Of a stretch of 64,000 bases of DNA, positions 35,033-43,705 are shown piece after piece. The position numbers were made by a program, and so were the translations under genes. Numbering within the stretch: the stretch's first letter is position 1; every line of letters begins with the position of its first letter. A model generated the notes under the pieces. That model searched no databases and was not told the DNA's origin. It saw only the letters and a list, made by a program, of their open reading frames with translations. Location of the stretch: positions 1-64,000 of the forward strand of contig NZ_ATVN01000005.1 of NCBI RefSeq assembly GCF_000420745.1, read 5' to 3'. The DNA is from Pseudorhodobacter ferrugineus DSM 5888. Lineage in GTDB: Bacteria; Pseudomonadota; Alphaproteobacteria; Rhodobacterales; Rhodobacteraceae.

Positions 35033-36259
35033 ATGCCCGTAATGAAAACTGCTGTGTCGCTTGCTGCTGGTCGCCCTTATCTTGCTATTCCTGGACCGTC
35101 GGTGATGCCCGACCGCGTGTTGCGTGCGATGCACCGCGCGTCACCCAATATTTATGGTGGCGAGATTTACGATGTGGTGGCAGGTATTTGGCCGCGCCTG
35201 CGCGCGGTGGCGGGCACCACGCAGAACTGCGCGATCTATATCGGCAACGGCCATGCGGCGTGGGAGGCGGCGAATGCCAACCTGTTTTCGCGTGGCGACA
35301 AGGCATTGGTTTTGGCCGTGGGGCGGTTTGGCATTGGTTGGGCAGAATCGGCGCGCGCGATTGGTGTGGATGTCGAGGTGATGGATTTCGGCAAATCCAC
35401 TCCTGTTGATATGGCGCGGGTCGAGGCGGCGCTGCGGGCGGATAGTGGCCATAAGATCAAGGCCTTGCTGGCCACGCAGGTCGATACATCGAGTTCGATC
35501 AAGACCGATGTGGCGGCGTTGCGCGCGGTTTTGGATGCGGTGGGGCACCCCGCCTTGTTGGCGATTGATTGCATCGCGTCGCTTGGCTGCGATGAATTCC
35601 GGATGGATGCTTGGGGCGTGGATGTGGCCGTGGCCGCCAGCCAAAAGGGATTGATGACCCCGCCCGGATTGGGGTTTTTGTGGTTTTCCGACAAGGCGCG
35701 GGAACGGTGTCGCGGTAATGATCTGCGCACCCCCTATTGGGATTGGGAACCGCGGGCCTTTGGCACCGAATTCTGGCAGTATTTCAACGGCACAGCGCCA
35801 ACGCACCATATTTATGGGCTGGCCGAGGCCTTGGTGATGCTGGAGGAAGAAGGGATGGAAAACGTCTGGGCGCGGCACCATGCGCTTGCAGGCGCGGTTT
35901 GGGCGGCGTTTGATGTCTGGGCCAGTGGCAGCGCGACAATTGCGATGAACGTGGCGCAGCCTGCCGATCGGGGGTGGTCGGTGACAGCGGCGCGGATTGG
36001 TGGGCAAGATGCCACGCGGTTGCGCGAATGGTGCGAGCACGAGGCGGGTGTGACGTTGGGCATTGGCCTTGGCATGGCGCTGCCTGGCGATCCGGCTTGG
36101 CACGGGTTCTTGCGGGTCGCGCATATGGGGCATGTGAATGCGCATATGACGCTGGGTGTGCTGGCCGTGATGGAGACGGGGATGCAAACGCTGGGTATTG
36201 CGCATGGGGCTGGTGGGATTATGGCGGCGACACGGGCGTTATCCTCGCGCTCAGCTTGA
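35033..36259 (+). CDS. Class V aminotransferase, serine-glyoxylate aminotransferase-like
   Basis: 408 residues from ATG 35033 (another ATG at 35042). PLP enzyme of the alanine/serine-glyoxylate aminotransferase group: GPSVMPDRVLRAM at the N-terminus, LAIDCIASLGCDEFRMDAWGVDVAVAASQKGLMTPPGLGF with the PLP Lys in SQKG, and HHIYGLAEAL. The substrate pair (serine or alanine with glyoxylate) is inferred from the family. A divergent promoter region with the 12-bp repeat lies upstream, and the toxin-antitoxin pair follows. Confidence 0.9.
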   Translation: MPVMKTAVSLAAGRPYLAIPGPSVMPDRVLRAMHRASPNIYGGEIYDVVAGIWPRLRAVAGTTQNCAIYIGNGHAAWEAANANLFSRGDKALVLAVGRFGIGWAESARAIGVDVEVMDFGKSTPVDMARVEAALRADSGHKIKALLATQVDTSSSIKTDVAALRAVLDAVGHPALLAIDCIASLGCDEFRMDAWGVDVAVAASQKGLMTPPGLGFLWFSDKARERCRGNDLRTPYWDWEPRAFGTEFWQYFNGTAPTHHIYGLAEALVMLEEEGMENVWARHHALAGAVWAAFDVWASGSATIAMNVAQPADRGWSVTAARIGGQDATRLREWCEHEAGVTLGIGLGMALPGDPAWHGFLRVAHMGHVNAHMTLGVLAVMETGMQTLGIAHGAGGIMAATRALSSRSA

Positions 36260-36267
36260 TTTCTTGT

Positions 36268-36290
36268 GAAATTATGATATATATAGTTTC
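36268..36290. promoter_or_regulatory. Operator-like dyad at the toxin-antitoxin promoter
   Basis: GAAATTAT (36268-36275) and ATAGTTTC (36283-36290) match at 7 of 8 positions and enclose TATATA, which overlaps the -10. AGGAGA follows at 36291. Fits autorepression by the antitoxin. Confidence 0.6.
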
Positions 36291-36302
36291 AGGAGAAATG
36301 AA

Positions 36303-36680
36303 ATGTCTGTACATCTGCTGAAAACTGAGTCTCGATTGACGCTTGGCCAAGTCGCGGCCAAGGCGGCTTTCAATGCCGCGCGCGAATTGGGGCTGACCCA
36401 GCGTGATCTGGCGCGGGTGATCGGGGTGTCTGAGCCGTCGGTCAGCCGGATGAAGGGGGGCGGGTTTGCGCTGGAGGGCAAGCCGTTGGAGCTGTCTTTG
36501 TGCCTGATCCGCGTCTTTCGCGCGCTGGATGCGATGACGGGGGGCGAGGCGGCGGTTATTCGCGGCTGGATCGCCAATAATAACACCGATTTGGGGACGG
36601 CCCCGCGCGATATGATTGTGACGGCAGCGGGGCTGATTGATGTGATGAACTATCTGGATGCGGCGCGTGCCCCCGTTTGA
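36303..36680 (+). CDS. MbcA/ParS/Xre-type antitoxin
   Basis: 125 residues: an N-terminal helix-turn-helix (AARELGLTQRDLARVIGVSEPSVSRMK, ~26-52) and a C-terminal DUF2384-like region (FRALDAMTGGEAAVIRGWI...NYLDAA). It neutralises the RES toxin encoded next and probably represses its own promoter. AGGAGA lies 9 bp upstream. The 3' end overlaps the toxin gene by 23 bp. Confidence 0.9.
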   Translation: MSVHLLKTESRLTLGQVAAKAAFNAARELGLTQRDLARVIGVSEPSVSRMKGGGFALEGKPLELSLCLIRVFRALDAMTGGEAAVIRGWIANNNTDLGTAPRDMIVTAAGLIDVMNYLDAARAPV

Positions 36681-37386
36681 GGCATCACTGCGGCCGTTCA
36701 AGGGCGGGCTGTGGCGGATCATTGAAGGGCAATACAGATCATCCACCTTACGGATTGTCGATACATTTCAAGAACATGACATGCTGGAGGCGATGCTGGA
36801 GGCATCCAAGCCCGTGGTCCCTGCGGAATGCCTGCATCTGGATTACCAGTTCTGGTCGCCGTTTCGTTATGGCTGTTACCCAAAGGATTCGCGGTTTCGC
36901 CGGCGTGGCCGCACCCCCGGCGTTTGGTACGGGTCCGAGGCGCCGCTGACCGCGATGTGCGAGATGATTTGGGGCATGTTGCGGTTTTTCAAGGCGTCTG
37001 TGGGCACGCCGTTGCCGCGCCGTGCGGTGGAATATACGGCCGTGCGGGCCGATATTGCGACGCCGTTCTTGCTGGACCTGACCACGCCGGATTGGGCGGG
37101 GCAAGGCGATTGGATTGCGGGGGAGGATTACACCGATTGCTTGACGTTGGCCGACAGGTTGCGCGCGGCGGGGGGCGAGGCGGTGCGCTATGCGTCCGTG
37201 CGCCAGCCAGATCACGCGGCGAATGTGGCGGTGTTTACCTGCCACGCCTTTGCCAAGCCGCATCCCACAGCGCTGCAAACCTGGCATGTTCTGTATTCTG
37301 ACGCGTTGCAAAGGGCGACGAACGAGACAGAGGGCTCACGCTATTCCTTAGTTATTGATGATGTAAAATTTAACTTTATATCATAG
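36658..37386 (+). CDS. RES-domain toxin
   Basis: 242 residues; the RES fold takes its name from Arg, Glu and Ser residues, here seen in RFRRRGRTPGVWYGSEAP (Arg, Tyr), AMCEMIW (Glu) and YASVRQPDHAANVAVF (Ser). RES toxins such as MbcT deplete NAD+. The extra ~80 N-terminal residues are common in the larger RES proteins. The 23-bp overlap with the antitoxin couples expression. A module of this type is often mobile; no transposase flanks it here. Confidence 0.9.
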   Translation: MRRVPPFEASLRPFKGGLWRIIEGQYRSSTLRIVDTFQEHDMLEAMLEASKPVVPAECLHLDYQFWSPFRYGCYPKDSRFRRRGRTPGVWYGSEAPLTAMCEMIWGMLRFFKASVGTPLPRRAVEYTAVRADIATPFLLDLTTPDWAGQGDWIAGEDYTDCLTLADRLRAAGGEAVRYASVRQPDHAANVAVFTCHAFAKPHPTALQTWHVLYSDALQRATNETEGSRYSLVIDDVKFNFIS

Positions 37387-37401
37387 TCTTGCAGCACGTT
37401 C

Positions 37402-38358
37402 TTAAAGCCATTTCTTATATTTGAAGTACAAGAACGGCAGCACCGCAAACGTCACCATCAACCCGATCGCATAGGGATATCCATAGGCCCATTGCAGTTC
37501 GGGCATATGGGCAAAGTTCATCCCGAACATCGAGGCAATCAGCGTGGGCGGCAGGAAAATCACCGACACGACCGAGAAGATCTTGAAGATACTATTTTGT
37601 TCGATGTTGATCAGGCCAAGCGTGGCATCGAGCAAAAACGTAATCTTGGACGCCACAAAATTGGCGTGGTCGGTTAGGGATTTCACATCAGACGCCAAGG
37701 TGCGCGCGCGTTCGCGCAGGTCGGGGCTTGCATCCTGCTTTGTCAGCACTTGGCCAAGATAGGTGACAAGCCGGTCCAAGGTTAGCAAACTGTCGCGGAT
37801 GTTGGAATTAAGATTGCCCATTTGGCCTATTTTTTCCAGAACCTTTTGATAATCAGGGTTTTTCCCGCATTTTACCGGCAGGAACACCCCGCGCGATTGC
37901 GCGTCAATTTCGGCTGCGGCGCGTTCTAGAATATCGGCCTGACGGTCTATGACTGCCTCCATCAAGCCCACCAGCACCCCGCTTGGCCCGTCCATTTCGA
38001 TCTGCGTGGCATGCGCGCGGGGCGGAAAAGAGACGAAAACGCGGGGGTTGTGATAGCGCACCGTGACCAAATGGCTGGGCGTCAGCACAAAACTAACCGG
38101 CCCCATGACCGGATCGCCGCTGTCGGAATTGGCGGGCAGGATCGCGGTCATAAAGGTGGAATGGTTAAAGGTATAAAGCCGAGATGAAATCTCGATCTCG
38201 TTCATCTCGGCTTGGGTTGGGATGTTACAGCGCAGAGCTGCCTCGACCGCGGCCTCTTCTTCTGCGGTCGGGTTGTCCAGATCAAGCCAGAGGGCGGTTT
38301 CAAGATCGCCTGTCGTCGGTGTCAGCACGCCGTCGTGCAAGGAATAGCTGAAAATCAT
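37402..38358 (-). CDS. corA: CorA-type magnesium/cobalt transporter
   Basis: 318 residues. A large cytoplasmic domain with a long helix (~120-250) is followed by two membrane helices; the selectivity motif GMN is in ASMFGMNFAHMPE, and the C-terminus ends YFKYKKWL, basic as in CorA. Pentameric Mg2+ channel. The ORF ends 15 bp from the RES toxin stop. Confidence 0.93.
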   Translation of the reverse strand: MIFSYSLHDGVLTPTTGDLETALWLDLDNPTAEEEAAVEAALRCNIPTQAEMNEIEISSRLYTFNHSTFMTAILPANSDSGDPVMGPVSFVLTPSHLVTVRYHNPRVFVSFPPRAHATQIEMDGPSGVLVGLMEAVIDRQADILERAAAEIDAQSRGVFLPVKCGKNPDYQKVLEKIGQMGNLNSNIRDSLLTLDRLVTYLGQVLTKQDASPDLRERARTLASDVKSLTDHANFVASKITFLLDATLGLINIEQNSIFKIFSVVSVIFLPPTLIASMFGMNFAHMPELQWAYGYPYAIGLMVTFAVLPFLYFKYKKWL

Positions 38359-38423
38359 CGCGTGCCTCTTGTCCCAGTTGGGTGTAACCCTTTGTTGACG
38401 TCGGGCACGCGATTGTCACGACG

Positions 38424-38774
38424 TTATTTCTTGTTTTTGGCCAACCAGTCAGTCATCCACGCAATTTCAGCCTCTTGCGCGTCAATCACGCCTTCGGCAA
38501 AGGCGCGGACCTCCGGGTCTGTGCCATATTCCAAAACGATGCGCGCCATATCGACCGCACCTTGGTGATGCGGGATCATGCCTTGCACAAAATCGACATC
38601 GGGGTTGCCGGTCAGGGACATGTTCATATCGGCATGCATCTTGGTATTCGCGGCGGCAAGTGCCATCGACGCGGGACTTTGGTCGCCCGACATCGTATGA
38701 CCAGTGTGGTCCATGGTTTGCGCCAGAGCGGGCAAGGGCAGGGCAAGCGAGACGGCAAAGAGAAGGTGTTTCAT
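38424..38774 (-). CDS. DUF305/CopM-family periplasmic protein
   Basis: 116 residues from ATG 38774 with a signal peptide (LLFAVSLALPLPALA). Mature part has clustered Met/His: MDHTGHTM, MHADMNM and GMIPHHQGAVDMARI, the copper-binding pattern of the CopM/DUF305 family. It should bind copper or silver in the periplasm. Its promoter contains a CueR/MerR-type dyad identical in its core to one before the nearby cytochrome c gene. Confidence 0.88.
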   Translation of the reverse strand: MKHLLFAVSLALPLPALAQTMDHTGHTMSGDQSPASMALAAANTKMHADMNMSLTGNPDVDFVQGMIPHHQGAVDMARIVLEYGTDPEVRAFAEGVIDAQEAEIAWMTDWLAKNKK

Positions 38775-38814
38775 TTTAGGCCTTTCAACGGAGGAGCCTA
38801 GGGACCATGCAACG

Positions 38815-38839
38815 TTCCCCCAAGGGGAAGGCAAGTCAA
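38815..38839 (-). promoter_or_regulatory. CueR/MerR-type promoter of the DUF305 gene
   Basis: The core TTCCCCCAAGGGGAAG (38815-38830) is a dyad with 6-bp arms; on the minus strand it follows -35 TTGACT (complement at 38834-38839). The TTGAC-then-CCTTCCCC...GGGGAA layout is that of copper-responsive CueR/HmrR promoters. The -10 is less clear. Confidence 0.65.
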
Positions 38840-38936
38840 TCGTTTGTGAATGGGCAAGGCGGTATCAATCCGCTTCACCTTGGGCGAGGACTAGCTTATT
38901 CTGCATTTATGATATTGGACTTAGTGGGGATGCCCG

Positions 38937-39734
38937 ATGCGCAATAGCCCAAACAGACGCCCGGTCATCGGGATTATCGGGAATATGAACCTGCTGAATG
39001 AAAGCTATCCTGTGCATGCGGGGGGCACGATGAACAGTCAGGCGGTGGCGGATGTGGCGGGGGGATTGCCGATTATCATTCCGTCTGATCCGCATTTTGT
39101 CAGCGTGGCCGAGCTGTTGGAGCTGTGTGACGGGTTTTTGTTGACGGGCGGGCGACCCAATGTGCACCCGTCCGAATATGGCGAGGCCGAGACGCCGGCG
39201 CATGGCGATTTCGACCGTTGCCGCGATGCGATCACGCTGCCACTGGTGCGGGCCTGTGTGGAACGGGGGCAGCCGTTTTTGGGCATTTGCCGCGGGTTCC
39301 AAGAGGTGAACGTGGCGATGGGCGGCACCCTTTACCCCGAGATCCGCGATTTGCCGGGGCGGATGAACCACCGTATGCCACCGGATGGCACGATTGAGGA
39401 AAAGTTTGCGCTGCGCCATGTGGTTAAGTTTACCGAAGGCGGGGTGTTTGCAGGGTTGATGGGCGCGGGTGAGGTGATGACCAATACCTTGCACGGCCAA
39501 GGCATTTGCAGGCCCGGCGCGCGGGTGGTGATTGACGGGCATGCGCCCGATGGGACGCCCGAGGCAATTTATATCAAGGATGCGCCGGGGTTCACGCTGT
39601 CGGTGCAATGGCACCCCGAATGGAATGCGGCCAATGACCCTGTATCGCGGCCCTTGTTTACGGCCTTTGGTGCCGCCGCTGCTGCTTGGGCGGCGGGAGA
39701 GCGGCCCGCCCTGCGCGCAATGGCGGGGGCCTGA
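38937..39734 (+). CDS. Class I glutamine amidotransferase, PuuD-like
   Basis: 265 residues. The nucleophile Cys is in FLGICRGFQEVNVAMGG (~119), with LHGQ and the catalytic His-Glu in VQWHPEWN (~222). This matches gamma-glutamyl-gamma-aminobutyrate hydrolase PuuD, which releases GABA from gamma-glutamyl-GABA in putrescine breakdown, or related hydrolases. It is flanked by the copper-controlled genes but does not look part of that unit. TATGAT near 38906 may be its -10. Confidence 0.88.
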   Translation: MRNSPNRRPVIGIIGNMNLLNESYPVHAGGTMNSQAVADVAGGLPIIIPSDPHFVSVAELLELCDGFLLTGGRPNVHPSEYGEAETPAHGDFDRCRDAITLPLVRACVERGQPFLGICRGFQEVNVAMGGTLYPEIRDLPGRMNHRMPPDGTIEEKFALRHVVKFTEGGVFAGLMGAGEVMTNTLHGQGICRPGARVVIDGHAPDGTPEAIYIKDAPGFTLSVQWHPEWNAANDPVSRPLFTAFGAAAAAWAAGERPALRAMAGA

Positions 39735-39743
39735 CGTTTGGCC

Positions 39744-39775
39744 TTGACCTTCCCCCAAGGGGAAGCGGTTAAGGT
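39744..39775 (+). promoter_or_regulatory. CueR/MerR-type promoter of the cytochrome c gene
   Basis: TTGACC (-35, 39744-39749) is followed by the dyad CTTCCCC-CAA-GGGGAAG (39749-39765) and TAAGGT (-10, 39770-39775). The 20-bp spacer and the dyad inside it are the hallmark of MerR-family control. It is close to the copA/CueR type (ACCTTCCCC...). Confidence 0.7.
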
Positions 39776-39809
39776 GAGTTCGAATGACGTTTGAACCGGA
39801 GACAATTCT

Positions 39810-40238
39810 ATGCGCAAGCCTATTTTTATGACCGCCTTGGCGGCAGGGGTGGCCGTGGCAGGCATTGGCTTGTGGCAGGTGTTGACCCCTGCTGTCGTGC
39901 CGCCCAAGACGGCTGCTAAAGCCACGGGCCCGCATGTCGTGATACCCGCGTTGGTAGGAGACGCTGTGATTGGAGCGCGGGCCTATGAGGCCAAATGTGC
40001 AAAATGCCATGGTACGAATGGCGTGGGGGTTGAAGGTGCGGGGCCGCCGTTCTTGCACAAGGTTTACGAGCCATCCCATCACGGGGATGCGGCGTTTCAT
40101 TTGGCGGCATTGAACGGGGTGCGGGCGCATCACTGGCCGTATGGCGATATGCCTGCAGTCGACGGGATCACCAAGGCCGAAGTGACGAGCATTGTCGCTT
40201 ATGTACGCAGTCTTCAGGCGGCGAACGGGATTTTCTGA
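39810..40238 (+). CDS. Membrane-anchored small cytochrome c
   Basis: 142 residues. An uncleaved or signal N-terminal helix (FMTALAAGVAVAGIGLWQVL) is followed by a class I cytochrome c domain with haem site CAKCH (~63-67) and a Met ligand candidate in YGDMPAVDG. Probably a periplasmic electron carrier or a copper-tolerance accessory, given its CueR-type promoter. The role of a c-type cytochrome under copper control is not obvious from the family. Confidence 0.9.
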   Translation: MRKPIFMTALAAGVAVAGIGLWQVLTPAVVPPKTAAKATGPHVVIPALVGDAVIGARAYEAKCAKCHGTNGVGVEGAGPPFLHKVYEPSHHGDAAFHLAALNGVRAHHWPYGDMPAVDGITKAEVTSIVAYVRSLQAANGIF

Positions 40239-40250
40239 TGCGGCGTTTGG

Positions 40251-40292
40251 CGGCTAAAAAAGGCGGGCGCTTGGGCACGCCTTTTTTAGCCG
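40251..40292. terminator. Bidirectional terminator
   Basis: A perfect 15-bp stem, CGGCTAAAAAAGGCG against CGCCTTTTTTAGCCG, with A6/T6 runs inside the stem, between convergent cytochrome c and L,D-transpeptidase genes. Confidence 0.85.
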
Positions 40293-40305
40293 CGGATAGG
40301 TAGGG

Positions 40306-41235
40306 TTATGGGGTCACTTTGGTTGGTGCGGCTGGCGCGACAATCAAAGGTGTTGCGGGGGCCGTCACGGCCGAGGTCGTTGTTGCGGCCGGTTCAGTGG
40401 ATGCCACGGGCGCAGCCCCGGGGGGTGGGGCCTGATAGGTCACTGTTTTGATTTCCAGTTCCGGCACGGCGGGTTTGGGCAAGATTTTAGCCTTGGCCAC
40501 AGTTTGCTTTGGCTTTGGCGGTGTCGGGATTTTCAGGCCTTTGGGCATGGACCCATCGGCGTTCAACACCAAAACGGTTGCACCCGTTGCCACGCGCTTG
40601 TTCAGGTCGATCACGTCTTGTTGGATCATGCGGATACAGCCCGACGAAGCGTTTTTGCCGATGGACCACCAATCGGGGGTGCCGTGGATACGATAGCCGT
40701 AATCGCGGCCGCCCGACAAAAGATAGATTGCACGCGCGCCAAGCGGGTTGGTAGGGCCGCCGGGTTGGCCGTCTTTCCACTTTTCCAGTTTGGGGCTGCG
40801 GGCGATCATTTCCTTGGGCGGGGTCCATGTCGGCCAGTTTTTGGTTTCCGACACCACAGCCTCACCCGCCCATTCAAAACCGGATTTGCCGACCGAAATG
40901 CCGTAGCGGATAGCCTTGTTTTTGCCCGTCACAAAGTACAGGAATTTTTGGCCGGGGTGGATGATAATAGAGCCTGCGGGCCGGTCGGTTTGATAAGCGA
41001 CCTCTTGGCGGCGATATGCCTCGGGCAGTTTGTCCAAGGGAATGGCGGGTACGGCGATAGTCCCGTCCATCCGTGAGACATAGGCAGTTTCGGCGGGTTC
41101 CACGGCGGCCGAGCGGCGCGCGGCTGCGGGATCAGCGGTTGTTGCTTGGGGTGTCGGGGCAACGCAGGCCGACAAAGCGAGTACGAATGCGACCGGCAGG
41201 CCCGCAAGTCGGATGGTGGAACCGAAACTGCGCAT
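40306..41235 (-). CDS. L,D-transpeptidase (YkuD), lipoprotein
   Basis: 309 residues. A lipobox VLALSACVAP (Cys ~24) anchors it. The YkuD domain (~90-240) has the catalytic HGTPDWWSIGKNASSGCIRM with His, Ser-Gly-Cys and Arg. Forms 3-3 cross-links or attaches lipoproteins to peptidoglycan. The C-terminal ~60 residues are Pro/Ala/Thr-rich and disordered. An inverted repeat (41267-41299) lies upstream of its promoter. Confidence 0.93.
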   Translation of the reverse strand: MRSFGSTIRLAGLPVAFVLALSACVAPTPQATTADPAAARRSAAVEPAETAYVSRMDGTIAVPAIPLDKLPEAYRRQEVAYQTDRPAGSIIIHPGQKFLYFVTGKNKAIRYGISVGKSGFEWAGEAVVSETKNWPTWTPPKEMIARSPKLEKWKDGQPGGPTNPLGARAIYLLSGGRDYGYRIHGTPDWWSIGKNASSGCIRMIQQDVIDLNKRVATGATVLVLNADGSMPKGLKIPTPPKPKQTVAKAKILPKPAVPELEIKTVTYQAPPPGAAPVASTEPAATTTSAVTAPATPLIVAPAAPTKVTP

Positions 41236-41266
41236 ATAAATACCTTCATACTGCCGCCGGAGCGGA

Positions 41267-41299
41267 TTCTTTGGTTATTCCTAGAAATAGAACAAAGAA
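41267..41299. repeat. Inverted repeat upstream of the L,D-transpeptidase gene
   Basis: TTCTTTG (41267-41273) and CAAAGAA (41293-41299) are perfect arms, spacer 19 bp containing CCTAGAAATAG. In the 122-bp gap between kynA and the transpeptidase; it could be a kynA terminator without T-run, or an operator. Confidence 0.35.
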
Positions 41300-41357
41300 C
41301 CCCTAGGGTCAAAGCCGATTGCCTTAAAATGCTGGGGAGTCTTGCCGAAAGGGCGAA

Positions 41358-42206
41358 TTATAGCGTTGTGCGCAGGTGCCATAGCTCTGGAAACAGCTCT
41401 ACCTCTAGCATTCGGCGCAGGTATTGGACACCAGATGTGCCCCCGGTGCCGCGCTTGAACCCGATGATGCGTTCGACTGTGGTGACGTGGTTAAAGCGCC
41501 AGCGGCGGAAATAGTCTTCGAAATCAACCAGTTTCTCGGCCAGCTCATACGCCTCCCAATAGGTTTCGGGATCGCGGTAGACGGTTTCCCAAACCGCTTG
41601 CACGCCTGCATGCGCGGTCCAGGGCTGCGACAGGTCACGGCTGATCACATCTTCGGGAACAGGCAGGCCATTGCGGTATAAATGCCGCAATGCCTCATCA
41701 TACAGGCTGGGGCGGGCAAGTTCGGCGACCAAAAGCGCTGTGTAATCGGCGCGGTGGGCATGCGGGCGCAACATGGCCGTGTTGCGGTTGCCGACGGCAA
41801 ATTCGATCAGACGGTATTGGTGGCTTTGAAGGCCCGAGGATTGGCCGAGGTCATCGCGAAAGCGGGTGTATTCGGACGGCGTCATGGTGCGCAGCACGTC
41901 CCATGCGGAATTGAGCTGTTCAAAGATGCGCGAAATACGCGACAGCATTTTGAACGCTTCGCGAACGTGGCCTTCGGCGATACAGGTTCGCGCGGCATTG
42001 AGTTCGTGCAGGGCCAGCCGCATCCAAAGTTCCGAGGTTTGGTGCTGGATGATGAACAGCATTTCATCATGGGCATCGGTGCGCAGCTGTTGCGCGTTCA
42101 AGATCGGGTCAATAGCGAGGTAATCGCCGTAAGACATGCGCCCGTCAAAGGACATTTCCGCGCCGTCAGTGGCGGGGTCAAGGGGGGTATTCATTGGGCA
42201 TTTCAT
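41358..42206 (-). CDS. kynA: Tryptophan 2,3-dioxygenase
   Basis: 282 residues (M1 or M5 start). Haem dioxygenase that opens tryptophan to N-formylkynurenine. Family blocks: [36 protein letters not shown] and the C-terminal [30 protein letters not shown]. Length agrees with bacterial TDOs (about 280). It lies downstream of kynU on the same strand with a 227-bp gap, so it probably also has its own promoter; no kynB is in the window. Confidence 0.95.
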   Translation of the reverse strand: MKCPMNTPLDPATDGAEMSFDGRMSYGDYLAIDPILNAQQLRTDAHDEMLFIIQHQTSELWMRLALHELNAARTCIAEGHVREAFKMLSRISRIFEQLNSAWDVLRTMTPSEYTRFRDDLGQSSGLQSHQYRLIEFAVGNRNTAMLRPHAHRADYTALLVAELARPSLYDEALRHLYRNGLPVPEDVISRDLSQPWTAHAGVQAVWETVYRDPETYWEAYELAEKLVDFEDYFRRWRFNHVTTVERIIGFKRGTGGTSGVQYLRRMLEVELFPELWHLRTTL

Positions 42207-42320
42207 CGAGGTTTCTCCGGTTACGGGGGGAATGCTGCGTCAGGAGTGACACAGGCCTTTCGCCGCCAGAACCGAGAGGGTAGACATCCGCCGCCACAGT
42301 GCCGCCCAAGCCGAAGGGGC

Positions 42321-42337
42321 GCACAGCGGTACTGTGC
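42321..42337. repeat. Stem-loop in the kynU-kynA gap
   Basis: GCACAG-CGGTA-CTGTGC, perfect 6-bp arms. The 227-bp gap 42207-42433 also holds copy 3 of the 22-bp motif (42400-42421) and a GGAGAAACC ribosome site for kynA; I see no recognisable riboswitch. Confidence 0.4.
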
Positions 42338-42399
42338 CGCTACTATCGCCGGTAGGGGGGCCAAGTTGGACAGGCCGTTTTGCGAGGCTGAGAGCGGAT

Positions 42400-42421
42400 A
42401 GGTATTTGGACCAAGATGAAA
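42400..42421 (-). repeat. 22-bp intergenic motif, copy 3
   Basis: Plus strand GGTATTT-GGAC-CAAGATGAA; on the minus strand TTTCATCTT-N5-AAATACC. It begins 12 bp beyond the kynU stop, in the same gene-relative orientation as the other copies. Confidence 0.6.
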
Positions 42422-42433
42422 TGCGAGCTTGCA

Positions 42434-43630
42434 TCAGGTGACGCGGGCGCGGGTTTTGTAGTCTGGGCGGTCCCAGAGGTTTTGCGCCATGATATTGCTT
42501 AGGATTTTGATAGCGCCATCGACGTCTTGGTCCGAGGTGTAAAGCGGGGTGAAGCCAAAGCGCAGGATGTCTGGGGCGCGGAAGTCGCCGATCACGCCAT
42601 GGGCGATGCAGGCCTGCATGATGGCATAGCTTTCGGCGTGGCGGAACGACACTTGCGAGCCGCGTTTGGTGCCGTCACGCGGTGAGGCGAGGGTGAGGGT
42701 GGGGCAGGCGGCCTCAACCCCGTTGATAAAGCGGTCTGTCAGCGCGATGGATTTGGCGCGGACATCTTTGATGCAGGCTTGGTCCCAGATATCAAGCGAC
42801 GCCTCAAGGGCTGCCAGTTGCAGGACCGGAGGCGTGCCGACGCGCATGCGTTCAATCCCTGCGCCAGGGGTATAATCGAGATCAAAGGCAAAAGGGGCGG
42901 CGTGGCCGAGCCAGCCGGACAGGGCGGGGCGGGCGGCGTCTTGGTGGCGGGGGGCGACATAGATGAAGGCCGGGCCGCCGGGGCCGGAGTTAAGGTATTT
43001 ATAGGTGCAGCCAACGGCGAAATCGGCGCCACATTTGGCCAGATGCACGGGCAAAGCGCCCGCACTATGGGCCAGATCCCAAACCGTCAGCGCGCCTTTG
43101 GCATGGGCGCGGTCGGTAATGGCCTGCATGTCGTGCATGCGGCCCGTGCGGTAATCGACCTCGGTCAGCAAGGTGACGGCAATGGTGTCGTCGATGGCCT
43201 CCAGCACATCCTCGGGGGCGACCGTTTTCAAGGTATAGTCGGGGCCAAGGGTACGGCACAGGCCGTTTGCCATATAAAGATCAGAGGGGAAATTGCCGGT
43301 ATCGGACAGGATCACGCGGCGCTTGGGGTTCATCTCCAAAGCCGAGGCGAGGGCTTGGTAGACCTTGATCGACAGGGTGTCGCCCATCACAACGCTGCCT
43401 GCTTCGGCGCCGATCAGCTTGGCGATGCGGTCGCCCACAGCCGAGGGTTGCGCCATCCAGCCTGCCTTGTTCCAGCCGGTAATCAGCATTTTGCCCCATT
43501 CATCCGTGATCGTGCGGGCCACGCGGGCTGCCGCCGCCTTGGGCAAGGGGCCAAGCGAATTGCCATCAAGATAAATCATGTCTTCGGGCAGATCAAACTG
43601 GCTGCGCAGGCTGGCGAAATCGGTTGGCAT
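42434..43630 (-). CDS. kynU: Kynureninase
   Basis: 398 residues. PLP enzyme that splits kynurenine or 3-hydroxykynurenine to anthranilate and alanine. Visible: MIYLDGNSLGPLPKAA at the N-terminus, VWDLAHSAGALPVHL, and the PLP Lys in GCTYKYLNSGPGGPAFIYV. The C-terminal RFGFTPLYTSDQDVDGAI is also family-typical. With kynA it covers the tryptophan-to-anthranilate steps except the formamidase. Confidence 0.95.
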   Translation of the reverse strand: MPTDFASLRSQFDLPEDMIYLDGNSLGPLPKAAAARVARTITDEWGKMLITGWNKAGWMAQPSAVGDRIAKLIGAEAGSVVMGDTLSIKVYQALASALEMNPKRRVILSDTGNFPSDLYMANGLCRTLGPDYTLKTVAPEDVLEAIDDTIAVTLLTEVDYRTGRMHDMQAITDRAHAKGALTVWDLAHSAGALPVHLAKCGADFAVGCTYKYLNSGPGGPAFIYVAPRHQDAARPALSGWLGHAAPFAFDLDYTPGAGIERMRVGTPPVLQLAALEASLDIWDQACIKDVRAKSIALTDRFINGVEAACPTLTLASPRDGTKRGSQVSFRHAESYAIMQACIAHGVIGDFRAPDILRFGFTPLYTSDQDVDGAIKILSNIMAQNLWDRPDYKTRARVT

Positions 43631-43705
43631 GGGGCATCCTTTGGCTGGGTTGCGGCATTGAAGCGCTTTGCCGAAGGAGTTTCAAGATGAGAATGAGGGC
43701 GATTT

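Noticed and set aside
42207-42433. Riboswitch or leader peptide between kynU and kynA
   Set aside because: No Trp-rich short ORF and no recognisable aptamer; only a 6-bp hairpin and the 22-bp motif are seen.
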